NCBI RefSeq assembly: GCF_020422885.1
Contig: NZ_CP084622.1
Span: forward strand, 2,499,001-2,563,000
Length of the DNA stretch: 64,000 bases
Source: Mesobacillus sp. S13
Lineage (GTDB): Bacteria > Bacillota > Bacilli > Bacillales > Cytobacillaceae
Direction of reading: 5' to 3'
Shown: in pieces, positions 46,798-56,939 of the stretch
Layout of the letters: every line of letters starts with the position of its first letter
Position numbering within the stretch: the first letter of the stretch is position 1
Made by a program: the position numbers and the translations under genes
The notes under the pieces: model-generated
Told to the model about the DNA's origin: nothing
What the model saw: the letters and a program-made list of their open reading frames with translations, nothing else
Databases searched by the model: none

Positions 46798-49131
46798 TTA
46801 TACCAGATTGTATAGCTGTTCATCAACTTCTTCGATAAGCGGACTAAGTTCTTCTTTAGAAAGGATATATAATTCATGCATTGCCCTTGTACAGGCAGTA
46901 TATAACAATTTCCTTTCCTCAGTCCTTGTATAGACAGATGAATCATAAATGACCACCGCGTCGAACTCGATTCCTTTTGCCAGGTATGTCGGCACCACAT
47001 TCACTCCATTTTCAAACGTCATGGTGCCTTTTTCGATCAGCCTCGCGTCAACTACTTTTTTGACACCCTCGAAAGCAGCCTTACTCTCCTTTGCTGTTTT
47101 ACAAATAACCGCGATATTTTTATGCCCCGACCTTTGAAGCTCCGAAATCAAATCATTCACTTTAAGAATATGGTCCCTGCTTTCGAGGCTTTGGAAGATA
47201 ACCGGCTTTGGTCCGGTCCGATTAAAAGGTTCAATCATTTCTCCACCTTCGATTAGCTGGCGGGTAAATTCTACGATTTGCTTTGTCGACCTGTAAGTCC
47301 TTGTTAGGCTGTAAAGTTCCATTTTTCCAAAATCAAGTGCTGAATCCGCCAGAATCGTCTGGGCCCCGGTAGGCCCCGAATAAATTGCCTGGTTTATATC
47401 TCCGAGCAGTGTCATCTTACTATAAGGGAACAGCATCTTTATATAAGCAAACTGAAATGGAGTATAGTCCTGGGCTTCATCAACGAAAACATGCCGAATC
47501 GATGTGTTCGATTTCCTGCCTTCTATTAAATCCTGAAGATAAAGAAAAGGAGTTGCATCTTCATAGGCAATAAATCTATTTTCCAAGTTGCTTATGGACT
47601 GTTCACAGATGGCACTCCAATTTTCCGGTAACGGTAAAGGTTCAGCCATAAGATGGCCTTCCTTAAAGAAATCCATGAAAATGGCTCTTTTATTTATGAA
47701 TTTTAATTTTTTCACGGCATTGAATAGTGGTTTGAAGCGTCTTTTGACTACCATTTCAGATAGCCATTTCTGCTCTCGATCAAGATCATGGAAGGTATCC
47801 TCTGCTTCGCCTTGTTTTTGTTGACTGGTTTTGAATGCCTCTAGATAATCTTCCTTTTCAAGAAATTGAATCTCCTTCTCCACCCATTCCTGTGACAATT
47901 CCGCTTTTGCTTTTCTCTTAAGCTCTTTTAAAAGCCATTCCTTAACAAGCTGAACTCTATTTGGAATTGAAATACTCTGATCGAGCGAATCATAATATGC
48001 GGCGATTTCTTTCTTTGAGATGATGGCGCGTTTATTAATGCCTAAACTTTTAAAGACTAGCGTTTCGCCAGCCAGTTTCTTAGCGTATTGATCCAGTAGG
48101 TCTTTAAATGCCAAACTTGCTTTAAATCGGATACTTTCAATCCTATCAAAATAGTTTTTGTTTTTTTCGGCTTCAAGCATGAACTCCATTTGTTCAAAAG
48201 GGTCTTCCAGTTCATATTCGCTGCCGAAACGCGTTGAAAGATATTCCTGGAAGGTGGCCTGCTGCATATTTTCCTCACCAAGCTCAGGCAATACTGTAGC
48301 AACATAGCTATTGAACAGCGGATTAGGTGAGAATAGCATGATATTTTCCGATGTGATGATATTCCTGTACTTATATAGCAGGTAGGCGACACGCTGCATA
48401 GCAGCAGAAGTCTTTCCGCTTCCAGCCACACCCTGAACAACAATAAGACTGCTTGAGTCATTGCGGATAATCTGGTTCTGTTCCTTCTGGATCGTAGCCA
48501 CAATCGTTTTCATCTGGGTATCGGCATTATTGCCAAGGACTTCCTGAAGCATTTCGTCTCCTATTGTAACCCCGGTTTCAAACATTGCTGAGATTTTTCC
48601 GCCTTTAATGACGAACTGTCGTTTTAGTTCCATTGTACCTTCAATGAGATCTGTTTCAGTTTTATATTTCGCAGGTCCGGGGGAGTAATCATAGTAAAGA
48701 CCGGAAATAGGTGCTCTCCAATCATAAATCAAGAAGTTTTCTTCTTGTTCATCCATTAGAGTGGCGATGCCTAAGTATATTTGCTCCGCTTTGTCTTCAC
48801 CGTCTTCTTTAAAATCGACTCTGCCAAAGTAAGGAGAAAACCTGAGGCGAGACAAAGTCTGCAGCTGCTTGATCATTTGAGATTGAGTCCGTTCACGCTC
48901 TGATAAAAGAGCAGCCTGCTGCTTGATGCTAGTAAAAGTTTCCGCTACATCATCAGCTTCATCAAAGTTAACCGTAACATCTTCCCAAAAGGTTTTTCGG
49001 ATTTGAAGAGCATCAGAGCCGACATCACTTGAACTCTCATTCCACTTCGCTGCTTTCTTATCAATTTCCTCAATGATGACTTCAACTCGTTCTTGTTCCA
49101 TTACCAAGTCTTTCAGTTGCTTTTCTTCCAT
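46798..49131 (-). CDS. helD: HelD-type UvrD/Rep-like ATPase (RNA polymerase recycling)
   Basis: 777 residues. A long N-terminal alpha-helical arm (1-70, coiled coil) precedes a domain with LIYDWRAPISGLYYD. The superfamily 1 helicase core has Walker A VVQGVAGSGKTSAAMQ near 235, HVFVDEAQDYTPFQ near 560, and LTRTYRSTKQIVEF near 620. The arrangement matches HelD, which removes stalled RNA polymerase from DNA in Firmicutes. The ATG follows TGGAG. Confidence 0.9.
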   Translation of the reverse strand: MEEKQLKDLVMEQERVEVIIEEIDKKAAKWNESSSDVGSDALQIRKTFWEDVTVNFDEADDVAETFTSIKQQAALLSERERTQSQMIKQLQTLSRLRFSPYFGRVDFKEDGEDKAEQIYLGIATLMDEQEENFLIYDWRAPISGLYYDYSPGPAKYKTETDLIEGTMELKRQFVIKGGKISAMFETGVTIGDEMLQEVLGNNADTQMKTIVATIQKEQNQIIRNDSSSLIVVQGVAGSGKTSAAMQRVAYLLYKYRNIITSENIMLFSPNPLFNSYVATVLPELGEENMQQATFQEYLSTRFGSEYELEDPFEQMEFMLEAEKNKNYFDRIESIRFKASLAFKDLLDQYAKKLAGETLVFKSLGINKRAIISKKEIAAYYDSLDQSISIPNRVQLVKEWLLKELKRKAKAELSQEWVEKEIQFLEKEDYLEAFKTSQQKQGEAEDTFHDLDREQKWLSEMVVKRRFKPLFNAVKKLKFINKRAIFMDFFKEGHLMAEPLPLPENWSAICEQSISNLENRFIAYEDATPFLYLQDLIEGRKSNTSIRHVFVDEAQDYTPFQFAYIKMLFPYSKMTLLGDINQAIYSGPTGAQTILADSALDFGKMELYSLTRTYRSTKQIVEFTRQLIEGGEMIEPFNRTGPKPVIFQSLESRDHILKVNDLISELQRSGHKNIAVICKTAKESKAAFEGVKKVVDARLIEKGTMTFENGVNVVPTYLAKGIEFDAVVIYDSSVYTRTEERKLLYTACTRAMHELYILSKEELSPLIEEVDEQLYNLV

Positions 49132-49365
49132 TTAAATCACTCCAGACTCAACGCTCTAATACTTGACTGCCACCTTGTTTTGTGGTATTGTTATACTAGA
49201 ATTATTGTGTATTCATTGATAAGCTAAATAAGTACCAACTGTCATTTTACTATGTACATATTTTTATTACAAATCTCTTTTCCCGAAGTCACCTTGTATG
49301 GTGCTTTTTTATTTTTCACATAGTACTTTAATTATATTTATTCGATTTCCAACCTTTTTAAACAT

Positions 49366-49403
49366 AAAAAACCGCGTTGCTGTATTTCAGCCCGCGGTTT
49401 TTT
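49366..49403 (-). terminator. terminator after glycerate kinase
   Basis: AAAAAACCGCG / CGCGGTTTTTT stem, symmetrical A/T flanks. The rest of the 49132-49462 gap shows nothing else I can name. Confidence 0.9.
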
Positions 49404-49462
49404 CATGAATCTGATCAAAATAGATATTTATTCCTATTACTGTTGCTCTTTCCGAGTTCTCG

Positions 49463-50596
49463 TCATCTGCTAAGTTTTATGATGGTTGCGATATTTGCTG
49501 CGATTTTTTCTGCAAATGTGTGAGCGTTTTTAAAGGCATCTTCAAGCGATACAACACCTGGAACTATGCTGAATACGGCATCAATTCCATACTCGTGGAC
49601 AACTTCACTGTCAGCACCTACATTGCCCGCAATCGCAATGACCGGGACATTGTGTCGTTTAGCTGTTTTGGCAACGCCTATAGGAGTCTTTCCGAAAATC
49701 GTCTGACCATCAATCTTTCCTTCTCCGGTTATAACAAAGTCGGCATCTAGGATATGGCTTTCTAGTTGAGCAGCCTCAATCACGATGTCAACACCTCTTT
49801 TTAACTCCGCCGACAGAAACGCCATTAATCCGCCACCAAGCCCACCTGCTGCGCCGGCACCTGGAACTTTCTCGATGTCCTTGCCGATGTCCTTCCAAAT
49901 GATCTGGGCAAAATGGTGAAGGTTGTGATCCAGTAATTCAACCATTTCTTGCGTTGCTCCCTTTTGAGGTCCAAAAACATGTGATGCACCTCTTTTGCCC
50001 GTTAAGGGATTATCCACATCACAAGCAACTTCAATCTTCACTGTTTCCAGCCGTTTATCCAACCCAGCCATGTTCACTGCAGCAAGAGAACCTAAGGCTC
50101 CTCCGCCCTCGCCGATTTCTTTTCCATTTGAATCAAGCAGCAAGATACCAAGGGCCTTAGCCATACCCGCTCCTCCATCATTAGTGGCACTTCCGCCTAT
50201 CCCAATAATGATATGCTCGACACCATAGTCAAGAGCGGTAGCAATCAATTCACCTGTACCCCGAGTAGTCGTTTCCAGAGGGTTTCTGTTACATGAAGGT
50301 ACAAGATGAAGTCCTGAAGCAGCAGCCATCTCTATGACAGCTGTCTTTTCATCACCTGAAATTCCGAAAAAGGCTTCAACCGGAGCGCCTAGTGGGCCTG
50401 TCACTGTTTTGGTGACCAGTTTTCCGCCTGTGGCATCAACAAGGGATTGGACCGTTCCTTCGCCTCCGTCTGCCATAGGTACCTTTACGAAACTTGCTCC
50501 AGGGAGGATCTTTTTCATGCCACTCTCGATTGCTAAAGCAGCCTCGAGCGCTGTAAGGCTCTCTTTAAAAGAATCAGGTGCAATTACAATTTTCAT
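49463..50596 (-). CDS. glxK: glycerate kinase
   Basis: About 377 residues, GckA/GlxK class I fold. KIVIAPDSFKESLTALEAA is the family start. ADGGEGTVQSLVDATGG near 45 and IGIGGSATNDGGAGMAKALG near 132 are its signatures. It phosphorylates glycerate to 2- or 3-phosphoglycerate. ATG 50596 has an AGAGGAG site; a start at 50614 lacks one. It is last in a set with the GntP permease and CdaR regulator. The symbol is functional, not proof of orthology. Confidence 0.92.
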   Translation of the reverse strand: MKIVIAPDSFKESLTALEAALAIESGMKKILPGASFVKVPMADGGEGTVQSLVDATGGKLVTKTVTGPLGAPVEAFFGISGDEKTAVIEMAAASGLHLVPSCNRNPLETTTRGTGELIATALDYGVEHIIIGIGGSATNDGGAGMAKALGILLLDSNGKEIGEGGGALGSLAAVNMAGLDKRLETVKIEVACDVDNPLTGKRGASHVFGPQKGATQEMVELLDHNLHHFAQIIWKDIGKDIEKVPGAGAAGGLGGGLMAFLSAELKRGVDIVIEAAQLESHILDADFVITGEGKIDGQTIFGKTPIGVAKTAKRHNVPVIAIAGNVGADSEVVHEYGIDAVFSIVPGVVSLEDAFKNAHTFAEKIAANIATIIKLSR

Positions 50597-50647
50597 GCTC
50601 GTTTCTCCTCTCATTGAATACTACAGTATCCATACGCTGAAATGAAA

Positions 50648-50677
50648 GGTCTGGACTTTACAAGAAAAATCCAGACC
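50648..50677 (-). terminator. hairpin between the permease and kinase genes
   Basis: GGTCTGGA / TCCAGACC stem between two co-oriented genes. On the minus strand a short T-rich tract follows, so it may attenuate read-through into the kinase gene. Confidence 0.7.
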
Positions 50678-50716
50678 ATTTTTAAAAATCTAGGTACTAT
50701 ATACCAAAGCTTTTAT

Positions 50717-51985
50717 CTATCCGAAAAACTTGAAGATCCCAAAGATTAGTGTCGAAACCATTGCGAGTGTTAAACCGACTGCTGTTTCATAAGGTATCAA
50801 TTTTAAACGTTCTTTAATCTCCATGTTGACACTTCCTCCAGTTGCGTGGAAGAAGCTTCCGTGTGGAAGATGGTCAAGGACTGTGGCACCCGCGTGTACC
50901 ATGGCTGCACCCGCTAGTGCGGTGACACCCATTTCCAATATGGTTGAACCGAAAACCTGCGAAGCAACTGCGGTCCCTGCTGTTGTAGAAGCAGTAGCCG
51001 CTGACATGAAAATACCAGATGCAGGTGCAAGGACGAAGGCTGGAAGACCAAGCGCATCCAGGCTGTTAATTAAGACATCCTTCAACCCTGAATTGGCGAT
51101 GATTCCCGCGAGTGTTCCTGTACCAAGGAGCATGATTGCTACTCCGGACATTTTATTTAATCCAGCGATTGCATAGTCATTGATTTGCCTGATCCTGCCC
51201 ATCGCAAGCGCTCCTGCGATTCCTCCAGCTGGCAGGGCGATCATTGGGTCGATGTTTATATCGAATAATGGTCGCAGGGCCAGCAAAATGATGGTAACTA
51301 ATGGGGCCACGATTGCCGGGACTACTAATGGGTGCTTACCTTTATCCGTTGTTTCACTTTCTTGAGCTGTTACCATCGAACCTTTATTCACTAGCTTCTT
51401 AGCTAAAATATACGTAACGGTCAATCCGAAAATAGCTGGAATGATTCCCGCAGCCATTACTGATGTCAATGGGATTTGGAACGCATCCGCTGCAGCTATT
51501 GCATTTGGGTTCGGTGACATGATATTCCCAGCCTTGCCGCCGCCAATCATTGCAAGCAGGATCGCTGTTTTGGAAATACCCGCTTTATTGGCGATTGCCA
51601 ACGCGATTGGCGCAACAGTGATGACAGCAACATCGACAAATACGCCAACAGTAGTAAGGATCATTGTCGCGATTGCCAGTGCAAGTAACGCACGTGTTTC
51701 CCCGACCTTCTTAACGATTGTTTCGGCGATTACTGCAGCAGCACCTGATTCAATTAGGACGCCTGCCAGCACACCGGCAGCGAGAATCCTTAATACTGCA
51801 GGAATGATTCCCTTTGCCCCTTCCATCATCAAGGCAACGGTGTTCGTGACATCAACTCCGCCTACAAGTCCCCCGATCAGGGCACCTGCAATCATTCCAT
51901 ATGCTGGTGAAACTTTCTTTAAAATAAGGAAAATAGCTACTACTAGTGCTACAATTGCGCCGAAAGCGCTTACTTGAATATCCAC
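50717..51985 (-). CDS. GntP family permease
   Basis: About 422 residues with 12-14 membrane helices. Features: PAYGMIAGALIGGLVGG near 35, GGGKAGNIMSPNPNAIAAADAF near 140, and AAMVHAGATVLDHLPHGSFFHATGG near 380. It imports gluconate, glycerate or a related sugar acid; the neighbouring kinase favours glycerate. GTG 51985 has AGGAGG upstream and is preferred over the ATG at 52018. A cre-like site is 35 bp upstream. Confidence 0.9.
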   Translation of the reverse strand: MDIQVSAFGAIVALVVAIFLILKKVSPAYGMIAGALIGGLVGGVDVTNTVALMMEGAKGIIPAVLRILAAGVLAGVLIESGAAAVIAETIVKKVGETRALLALAIATMILTTVGVFVDVAVITVAPIALAIANKAGISKTAILLAMIGGGKAGNIMSPNPNAIAAADAFQIPLTSVMAAGIIPAIFGLTVTYILAKKLVNKGSMVTAQESETTDKGKHPLVVPAIVAPLVTIILLALRPLFDINIDPMIALPAGGIAGALAMGRIRQINDYAIAGLNKMSGVAIMLLGTGTLAGIIANSGLKDVLINSLDALGLPAFVLAPASGIFMSAATASTTAGTAVASQVFGSTILEMGVTALAGAAMVHAGATVLDHLPHGSFFHATGGSVNMEIKERLKLIPYETAVGLTLAMVSTLIFGIFKFFG

Positions 51986-52019
51986 GGTGATACCTCCTAA
52001 GAACTTTTTGTATCCCAAT

Positions 52020-52033
52020 TGTAAGCGCTGTCT
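52020..52033. promoter_or_regulatory. cre-like CcpA operator upstream of the permease
   Basis: TGTAAGCGCTGTCT matches 13 of 14 positions of TGWNANCGNTNWCA; the final A is T. It would place the permease under catabolite control. Confidence 0.6.
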
Positions 52034-52063
52034 ATTGATATTACATTAGTCAAATCATCAAAA

Positions 52064-52089
52064 AAAGACCTGTAATAGTACAGATCTTT
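52064..52089 (-). terminator. terminator after the CdaR-type regulator
   Basis: AAAGACCTGTA / TACAGATCTTT stem with one mismatch; on the minus strand a T6 run follows. Confidence 0.75.
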
Positions 52090-52106
52090 TGTGCATTTGC
52101 ACAATT

Positions 52107-53219
52107 TCATTCCAGCTCATGATTAAGAAAGGATAAATAAAGGTGAAGAAGGTCTGTCGTTTTTCGCGGATCCTTGCCTGTTATTTCGGTGATTTTATCA
52201 AGTCGATATCGCAGCGTGTTCCTATGTACGAATAGCCTCTGTGCAGCCTTATTCATGTCGCCGTTCGTATCGATAAGAGCTCTCAAAGATTCAGTGAGCT
52301 CGCCTTTAACATCCTTCTCCATCAGACTCTTATAAAAAGGCTGCAAATTCCCCGTGAGCCCTTTGTGAGAAGCGCTTAAAAGGAATACTGGCAAATAATA
52401 TTCCTCCAACATGTATATATTGTTTTGTGGAGATAATTTCAGACCAGAATCCAATGTCATGACTGCCTGTCTGTATGACTCCGTGAAGCCTGGCAATCCT
52501 TCATGGAATTGGCCAACCCCGATTTTTACCTGGATTTGCTCATTCATTCTTAAACCATTAAGCCATGTTTCAGTTGTTTTTCTCAGGAAATGATCAATGT
52601 CATCTCTCGGTACGACCTTTAAAACCACGATCCTATCATCCTGCATCAATAATAGATCATCTTTTTTCAGTCGACTTTTTAAATAGGCGTAAGTTTTCTT
52701 CCTGTCAGGAGTCATGATGACAATCGCGACCCGCTCCAATTGAAGATCAATTCCAATGCGCCTAGCTCTTTCGAGGAAGAGCGAGTCATGTTTGCCTTCA
52801 GCATGGATGATTTGGCTGACGAGTTCCTCCTTAAGCCTTTCATCCCATTGAATTTCATTCATCAAAACCGCCTGCTGAAGACTGAGCTCAGCGGCCATCC
52901 GTACGAGTTCTACGTAGCTTCTGATTTCATCTGGTGATCCAGTTATGCCGATTACTCCTATGATCCTATTATCAAAGAGTATAGGAAGATTAATACCTGG
53001 TTTAACACCATTGAGCCTTTTTGCTTCATGGTCGGTAATTTCAAAGCCCTTTCCTTGTTGAATGACGATGACTGCCCCTTCATGGATGTCATCTATGCGT
53101 TTTTCGTCGCCTGAGCCAATGATCACACCCCGATTATCCATTATATTGATATTCTTTCCGATGATCCCCATCGTCCTGTCTACAATTTCCTGAGCTAGCT
53201 GCTTGTTCAATAACTCCAT
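52107..53219 (-). CDS. cdaR: sugar diacid regulator (CdaR/PucR family)
   Basis: About 370 residues. The N-terminal sugar-diacid recognition domain (LAQEIVDRTMGIIGKNINIMD) and GVIGITGSPDEIRSYVELVRMAAEL are followed by a GGDEF-like linker. The C-terminal PucR-type helix-turn-helix is DMNKAAQRLFVHRNTLRYRLDKI. It probably activates the adjacent permease and glycerate kinase genes in response to glycerate or a diacid. ATG 53219 follows AAGGCGGGG. The longer frame to 53300 is not needed. Confidence 0.88.
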   Translation of the reverse strand: MELLNKQLAQEIVDRTMGIIGKNINIMDNRGVIIGSGDEKRIDDIHEGAVIVIQQGKGFEITDHEAKRLNGVKPGINLPILFDNRIIGVIGITGSPDEIRSYVELVRMAAELSLQQAVLMNEIQWDERLKEELVSQIIHAEGKHDSLFLERARRIGIDLQLERVAIVIMTPDRKKTYAYLKSRLKKDDLLLMQDDRIVVLKVVPRDDIDHFLRKTTETWLNGLRMNEQIQVKIGVGQFHEGLPGFTESYRQAVMTLDSGLKLSPQNNIYMLEEYYLPVFLLSASHKGLTGNLQPFYKSLMEKDVKGELTESLRALIDTNGDMNKAAQRLFVHRNTLRYRLDKITEITGKDPRKTTDLLHLYLSFLNHELE

Positions 53220-53288
53220 GTAAATCCCCGCCTTGAAGTACAATACTATGTAATAGTATGGCTGAATATTTGCTGTAAAAAAAGTAAA

Positions 53289-53312
53289 GCGTGAGAACAT
53301 CAGTCCTCACGC
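53289..53312 (-). terminator. terminator after the CoA-binding protein gene
   Basis: GCGTGAG / CTCACGC stem, minus-strand T-rich tail. Confidence 0.75.
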
Positions 53313-53318
53313 ACCTAT

Positions 53319-53732
53319 TTACCTTGTTAAAGCATGTTCTACCTTGATGCATCTGTCCATGATCACAGTATATCCTTTATCTTTCAGGAAGTTGTAGGCC
53401 TCTTCATTTTCAAGGCCAAGCTGTGCCCAGAAAACATCCGCATCGATTTCGGCAAACTCCTCTGCAACCTCCATCAAATATTCTGATCGGCGGAAAACAT
53501 TGACAATGTCTACGTGTCCGTCAATTTCTTTTAACGTTTTAACTGCTTTGATTCCTAGAACTTCATCTACAGTCGGATTCACTGGGATAATATCATAGCC
53601 AGCTGCCTGCATTGCCTTTGAAACCATATAGGAAGTCCGCTCAGGGTTGTCACTCAATCCGACAACTGCAATCCTTTTTGAATTTTTAAGGATTTTGCCG
53701 ATTTCTTCTCTTCCTGGATTGTTGATTGCCAT
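53319..53732 (-). CDS. yneT: CoA-binding domain protein (YneT/YccU-like)
   Basis: About 137 residues. A Rossmann-type CoA-binding fold is shown by RIAVVGLSDNPERTSYMVSKAMQAAGYDIIPVNP, VDIVNVFRRSE, DVFWAQLGLENEEA and MDRCIKVEHA. The function is unknown. The gene is a single unit with its own terminator. ATG 53732 has better spacing to AGGAG than the two upstream starts. B. subtilis yneT also lies near plsY and parE, which supports the symbol. Confidence 0.85.
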   Translation of the reverse strand: MAINNPGREEIGKILKNSKRIAVVGLSDNPERTSYMVSKAMQAAGYDIIPVNPTVDEVLGIKAVKTLKEIDGHVDIVNVFRRSEYLMEVAEEFAEIDADVFWAQLGLENEEAYNFLKDKGYTVIMDRCIKVEHALTR

Positions 53733-53833
53733 TTTCATCACTCCTATGGAATAATTCGTTCCTAATGATTATTTTATCGCACTACTATTCAGACTCAAAT
53801 CAACTTGCCTCATGGCATGTGATACCTAAATAA

Positions 53834-55138
53834 TTATAAAGCTTTAAATCTCTCCTTTCCCTTTTTCTGGTGAAGTGTGAATCGATCAACGGCAACAGCG
53901 AGCAAAGTGCCAAGGATTAACCCGTTATTAAGGATTGAAACAAGGACAGGCGGAATATTGCGAAAAGCCTCGCCCGGAATGAACATCGCGCCTACACCTG
54001 CCATCAGGGCGGTTCCAATCACGACTCGAATCCTGCTTTTATCGTTTTCACGATCAAATTCTGAAAAAGCGATCCCTGTCATATTCACGAATATAACGAA
54101 AGTAACGGAGTAGCCTACAGGTGCAGGTAGAGCTGCGAACAAAGACATAACGTGCGGCAGCATACTTGCAAGGACGATCAACAATGAACTGATGATAAAA
54201 GGCAGAATCCTTGTAATACCAGTAGTTGAGATAAACCCTGCGGCGCCAGAAATTGGGACAGACCCAATTGCCGAGAAAATCCCTCCAAGCAGCTGGTTGA
54301 TTCCAGCTGTGAAACCGCTGGCCCTGTATCGGAAATCAGTGCGATCAGACCCCATATCCTTTAGAACTTGTCCAGTAACCCTTATGCTGGCCAACATATT
54401 GGTGATTAACAGGAATGTAATGAAAACCGACGTCACAATTAAACCTGAATCAAAAATAGGCTTCCCAAATGCGAAAATTTCCGGTATGGCAAATGCTGGC
54501 CCTGTATATACTTCATATGCTTTTCCCAAGTTAAAAGTCTTAAATAGCACCCAGCCAGCGGCCAGGCTGATTAAGATAGCATACTGGCTGATCCATTTAA
54601 TACGATGCCTTGTTAGATAGAAAGTGAAAGCTACCAAAAAAATGCTAAAACTAGCAATTGGAAGACTCACTTCGCCTTGACCTCCGCCAAGTCCAGCCAT
54701 CCCATTCAAGAATGAGCCGCTTAGCTGAATCACGAGCAAAAGAAGGTAAATCCCACTGACTACAGGAGTGAACAAAGCTGCCAGTCTATCGATAAGCTTG
54801 AATAAACTTAATAGAAAAAATACAACTCCACTGATGATCATGGCTCCTTCTAATGCCTGCAGGGTTTCAATGCTGGATGAAAACAGTGTTGCACTCAATC
54901 CTGCATATATTGTAAAAACACCCCACCATAGTCCTGCGGGCCCCTCGTTAATTGGCATACGATGCCCTATAAGGGCCTGCAACAGGCTCGAAATGCCTAA
55001 CACAAACATTGTTCTTTGGACCAATCCGGTCGTCTGCAAATCATTCAATTGAAATAAATCAGCGATCGCAATTGGTGCTACAATTGAACCAGCAATGATA
55101 AAGGCCATCCACTGAATGGCTGATAATAATGTCTTCAT
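53834..55138 (-). CDS. purine/pyrimidine permease (xanthine/uracil permease family)
   Basis: About 434 residues with 12-14 membrane segments, nucleobase-ascorbate transporter (NCS2) type. GHRMPINEGPAGLWWG near 63 and the segment SGAAGFISTTGITR near 300 match the substrate-binding loops. The transported base is not determinable. No purine riboswitch is seen upstream. ATG 55138 follows a GATGGAG site; the longer frame to 55162 is not needed. Confidence 0.83.
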   Translation of the reverse strand: MKTLLSAIQWMAFIIAGSIVAPIAIADLFQLNDLQTTGLVQRTMFVLGISSLLQALIGHRMPINEGPAGLWWGVFTIYAGLSATLFSSSIETLQALEGAMIISGVVFFLLSLFKLIDRLAALFTPVVSGIYLLLLVIQLSGSFLNGMAGLGGGQGEVSLPIASFSIFLVAFTFYLTRHRIKWISQYAILISLAAGWVLFKTFNLGKAYEVYTGPAFAIPEIFAFGKPIFDSGLIVTSVFITFLLITNMLASIRVTGQVLKDMGSDRTDFRYRASGFTAGINQLLGGIFSAIGSVPISGAAGFISTTGITRILPFIISSLLIVLASMLPHVMSLFAALPAPVGYSVTFVIFVNMTGIAFSEFDRENDKSRIRVVIGTALMAGVGAMFIPGEAFRNIPPVLVSILNNGLILGTLLAVAVDRFTLHQKKGKERFKAL

Positions 55139-55291
55139 ATACAATCTCCATCTTCTTGGCAAAATAGTAAACCGCGCAATTATATGTATGCTAATTCTAT
55201 AAATGAAATCCTTTTTCCTTCGCTTTTAATAATATCGTACTTAAGGATACTGTAAATGAATGAACTTTTGTATTAAAACAATCCATTAGAA

Positions 55292-55319
55292 AAAGGACAT
55301 CCGCATTAGGATGCCCTTT
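55292..55319 (-). terminator. terminator after the phospholipase D-like gene
   Basis: AAAGGACATCC / GGATGCCCTTT stem (one G-U), six-base loop, minus-strand T-rich tail. Confidence 0.8.
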
Positions 55320-55322
55320 ATG

Positions 55323-56759
55323 TTAATAGCTGGTAAACCATAGAATCCTTTGAATCCAATAGATAATATATTTAAATGGAGTCATCTTGTCCTTATTTTC
55401 TTCATAATCCAGTGTAAACTTTGCTTCTTCATTATTCCAGATTCGACTGAAATACTGGTCCACATCTTTGATAACCTGGCGATCAGGATCGGCTTCTATT
55501 TTGATATTGGTTTCGAGGTTTAAATCATTAAGGTTCCGACGGGTAAAGTTGGCGGATCCTCCGAGAATGACACTGTTCTTTCCTCTGTCAAAGTAAATCA
55601 ATTTTGAATGATATTGCTCCTGGCCAGCATTGTACCATTTTATATTAATATTTTCGCTGCCAAATTCCATGATCTCTTCCGACACCGGGATATTTGGCAA
55701 ACCAGACTTCTGGTTTCCGAAAGCGTTGGTATTAGGATCAAGTATAATATTTATTTTTGCTCCGCGATCAGCAGCCTTGTCAATTTCGTCGATGACTTTC
55801 CTTTCTGCAAGATAGAACATTCCAATCCAAATATGATCGTCTTTTCCAGAATTTTTCAGCTCGTTCAGGAGATGTTTGAGGATTTTCCCCTCCGTTAAAA
55901 CCTGGACCTTAATATCTCCTTCGTCTTTTTGGGTAGTGTACTCAGGGAGATCGCCACCTCCTGAAAAATTGAGTACTGCCTGCTCAGATTCCAATATATC
56001 TCCTATAATATTTCCACTTGTTTCAAAGGCGATATTTGAGTGGAACCCACTTGCATCATGTGGGTTCGCGGATGCCACGATCGCTGTCTTTTCAGTGACG
56101 AACACTTTCCTGTGATTAGCCTTCAGGTTCAGTAGTTCAAAATAGGAGCGGAGCGTCACATCAGGCGCATTCTTTGCCATTGGATTCGGAATCCACCCTT
56201 CTCCTGATTGGCCAAACCATTGGAGAAACACCCGCCAAAAAGCCGTATACAATGGGTTGGAATCCCTTAGAGGATCCAGGTTCGTGAATACAACTTTAAT
56301 GTCATGGTCCCTCAGCTCCTTAAAAACACCTGATTTGTGAGATCCATAAGTCAAATTTATTTCATCAGTGATAAAGACTACTTTAAGATCCTTATGCTTT
56401 TTCTTCTGGGCGATCAGTTTTTCTCCAATGGATTCGCTTATTTCTGGATAGCCCATGTCCTCCTTGTAATAGCCATTAAATAAAAACATATCAAGGACAA
56501 TAAAATCTTCTGCTTCACCAATCCTCTTTATGATCGTATCGAATATTTCATGTTCGTACTTTTGTTTACCGTCTTTCCCTTTATAGGTTAAATCATATAA
56601 GAAGCGGACATCCTTGACCTTATGGACTTTCCCTTCATATGATAAGCCTTCAGGGATATCTTTATTGGTCTGGTAGACAGCTATAGTGATCAGGATTATT
56701 GCAAGGATCATTATGAACAATAATGGCTTTCTTTTAGATAAACTTTTCCCAATCTTCAT
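55323..56759 (-). CDS. membrane-anchored phospholipase D family protein
   Basis: 478 residues. An N-terminal membrane helix (about 12-28) is followed by two PLD domains. The first HKD-like motif is NHRKVFVTEKTAIVASANPHD near 215; the second is YHSKLIYFDRGKNSVILGGSANFTRRN near 385. The family includes cardiolipin synthases and phosphodiesterases. This one lacks the paired N-terminal helices of standard Cls, and its substrate is unknown. AAGGAG precedes the ATG. Confidence 0.87.
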   Translation of the reverse strand: MKIGKSLSKRKPLLFIMILAIILITIAVYQTNKDIPEGLSYEGKVHKVKDVRFLYDLTYKGKDGKQKYEHEIFDTIIKRIGEAEDFIVLDMFLFNGYYKEDMGYPEISESIGEKLIAQKKKHKDLKVVFITDEINLTYGSHKSGVFKELRDHDIKVVFTNLDPLRDSNPLYTAFWRVFLQWFGQSGEGWIPNPMAKNAPDVTLRSYFELLNLKANHRKVFVTEKTAIVASANPHDASGFHSNIAFETSGNIIGDILESEQAVLNFSGGGDLPEYTTQKDEGDIKVQVLTEGKILKHLLNELKNSGKDDHIWIGMFYLAERKVIDEIDKAADRGAKINIILDPNTNAFGNQKSGLPNIPVSEEIMEFGSENINIKWYNAGQEQYHSKLIYFDRGKNSVILGGSANFTRRNLNDLNLETNIKIEADPDRQVIKDVDQYFSRIWNNEEAKFTLDYEENKDKMTPFKYIIYWIQRILWFTSY

Positions 56760-56939
56760 TTTAGAAGGGCTCCTTAAGTTAATTTACTTACTTATTCACT
56801 TATTCAGCAAGTTATAAACTTAGCAAGCAAATCCGTCTATCATGAATGACAAAAACAGTTTTGTTCAAGATTTGCATGGTGTTTTTAAGAGAACATGGTA
56901 AAATAAAAGAACCTTAAAATCTTAAAAGGAGAATATTTC

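Noticed and set aside
55139..55322. Purine riboswitch upstream of the nucleobase permease
   Set aside because: No three-way-junction pattern or conserved loop sequences found in the leader.
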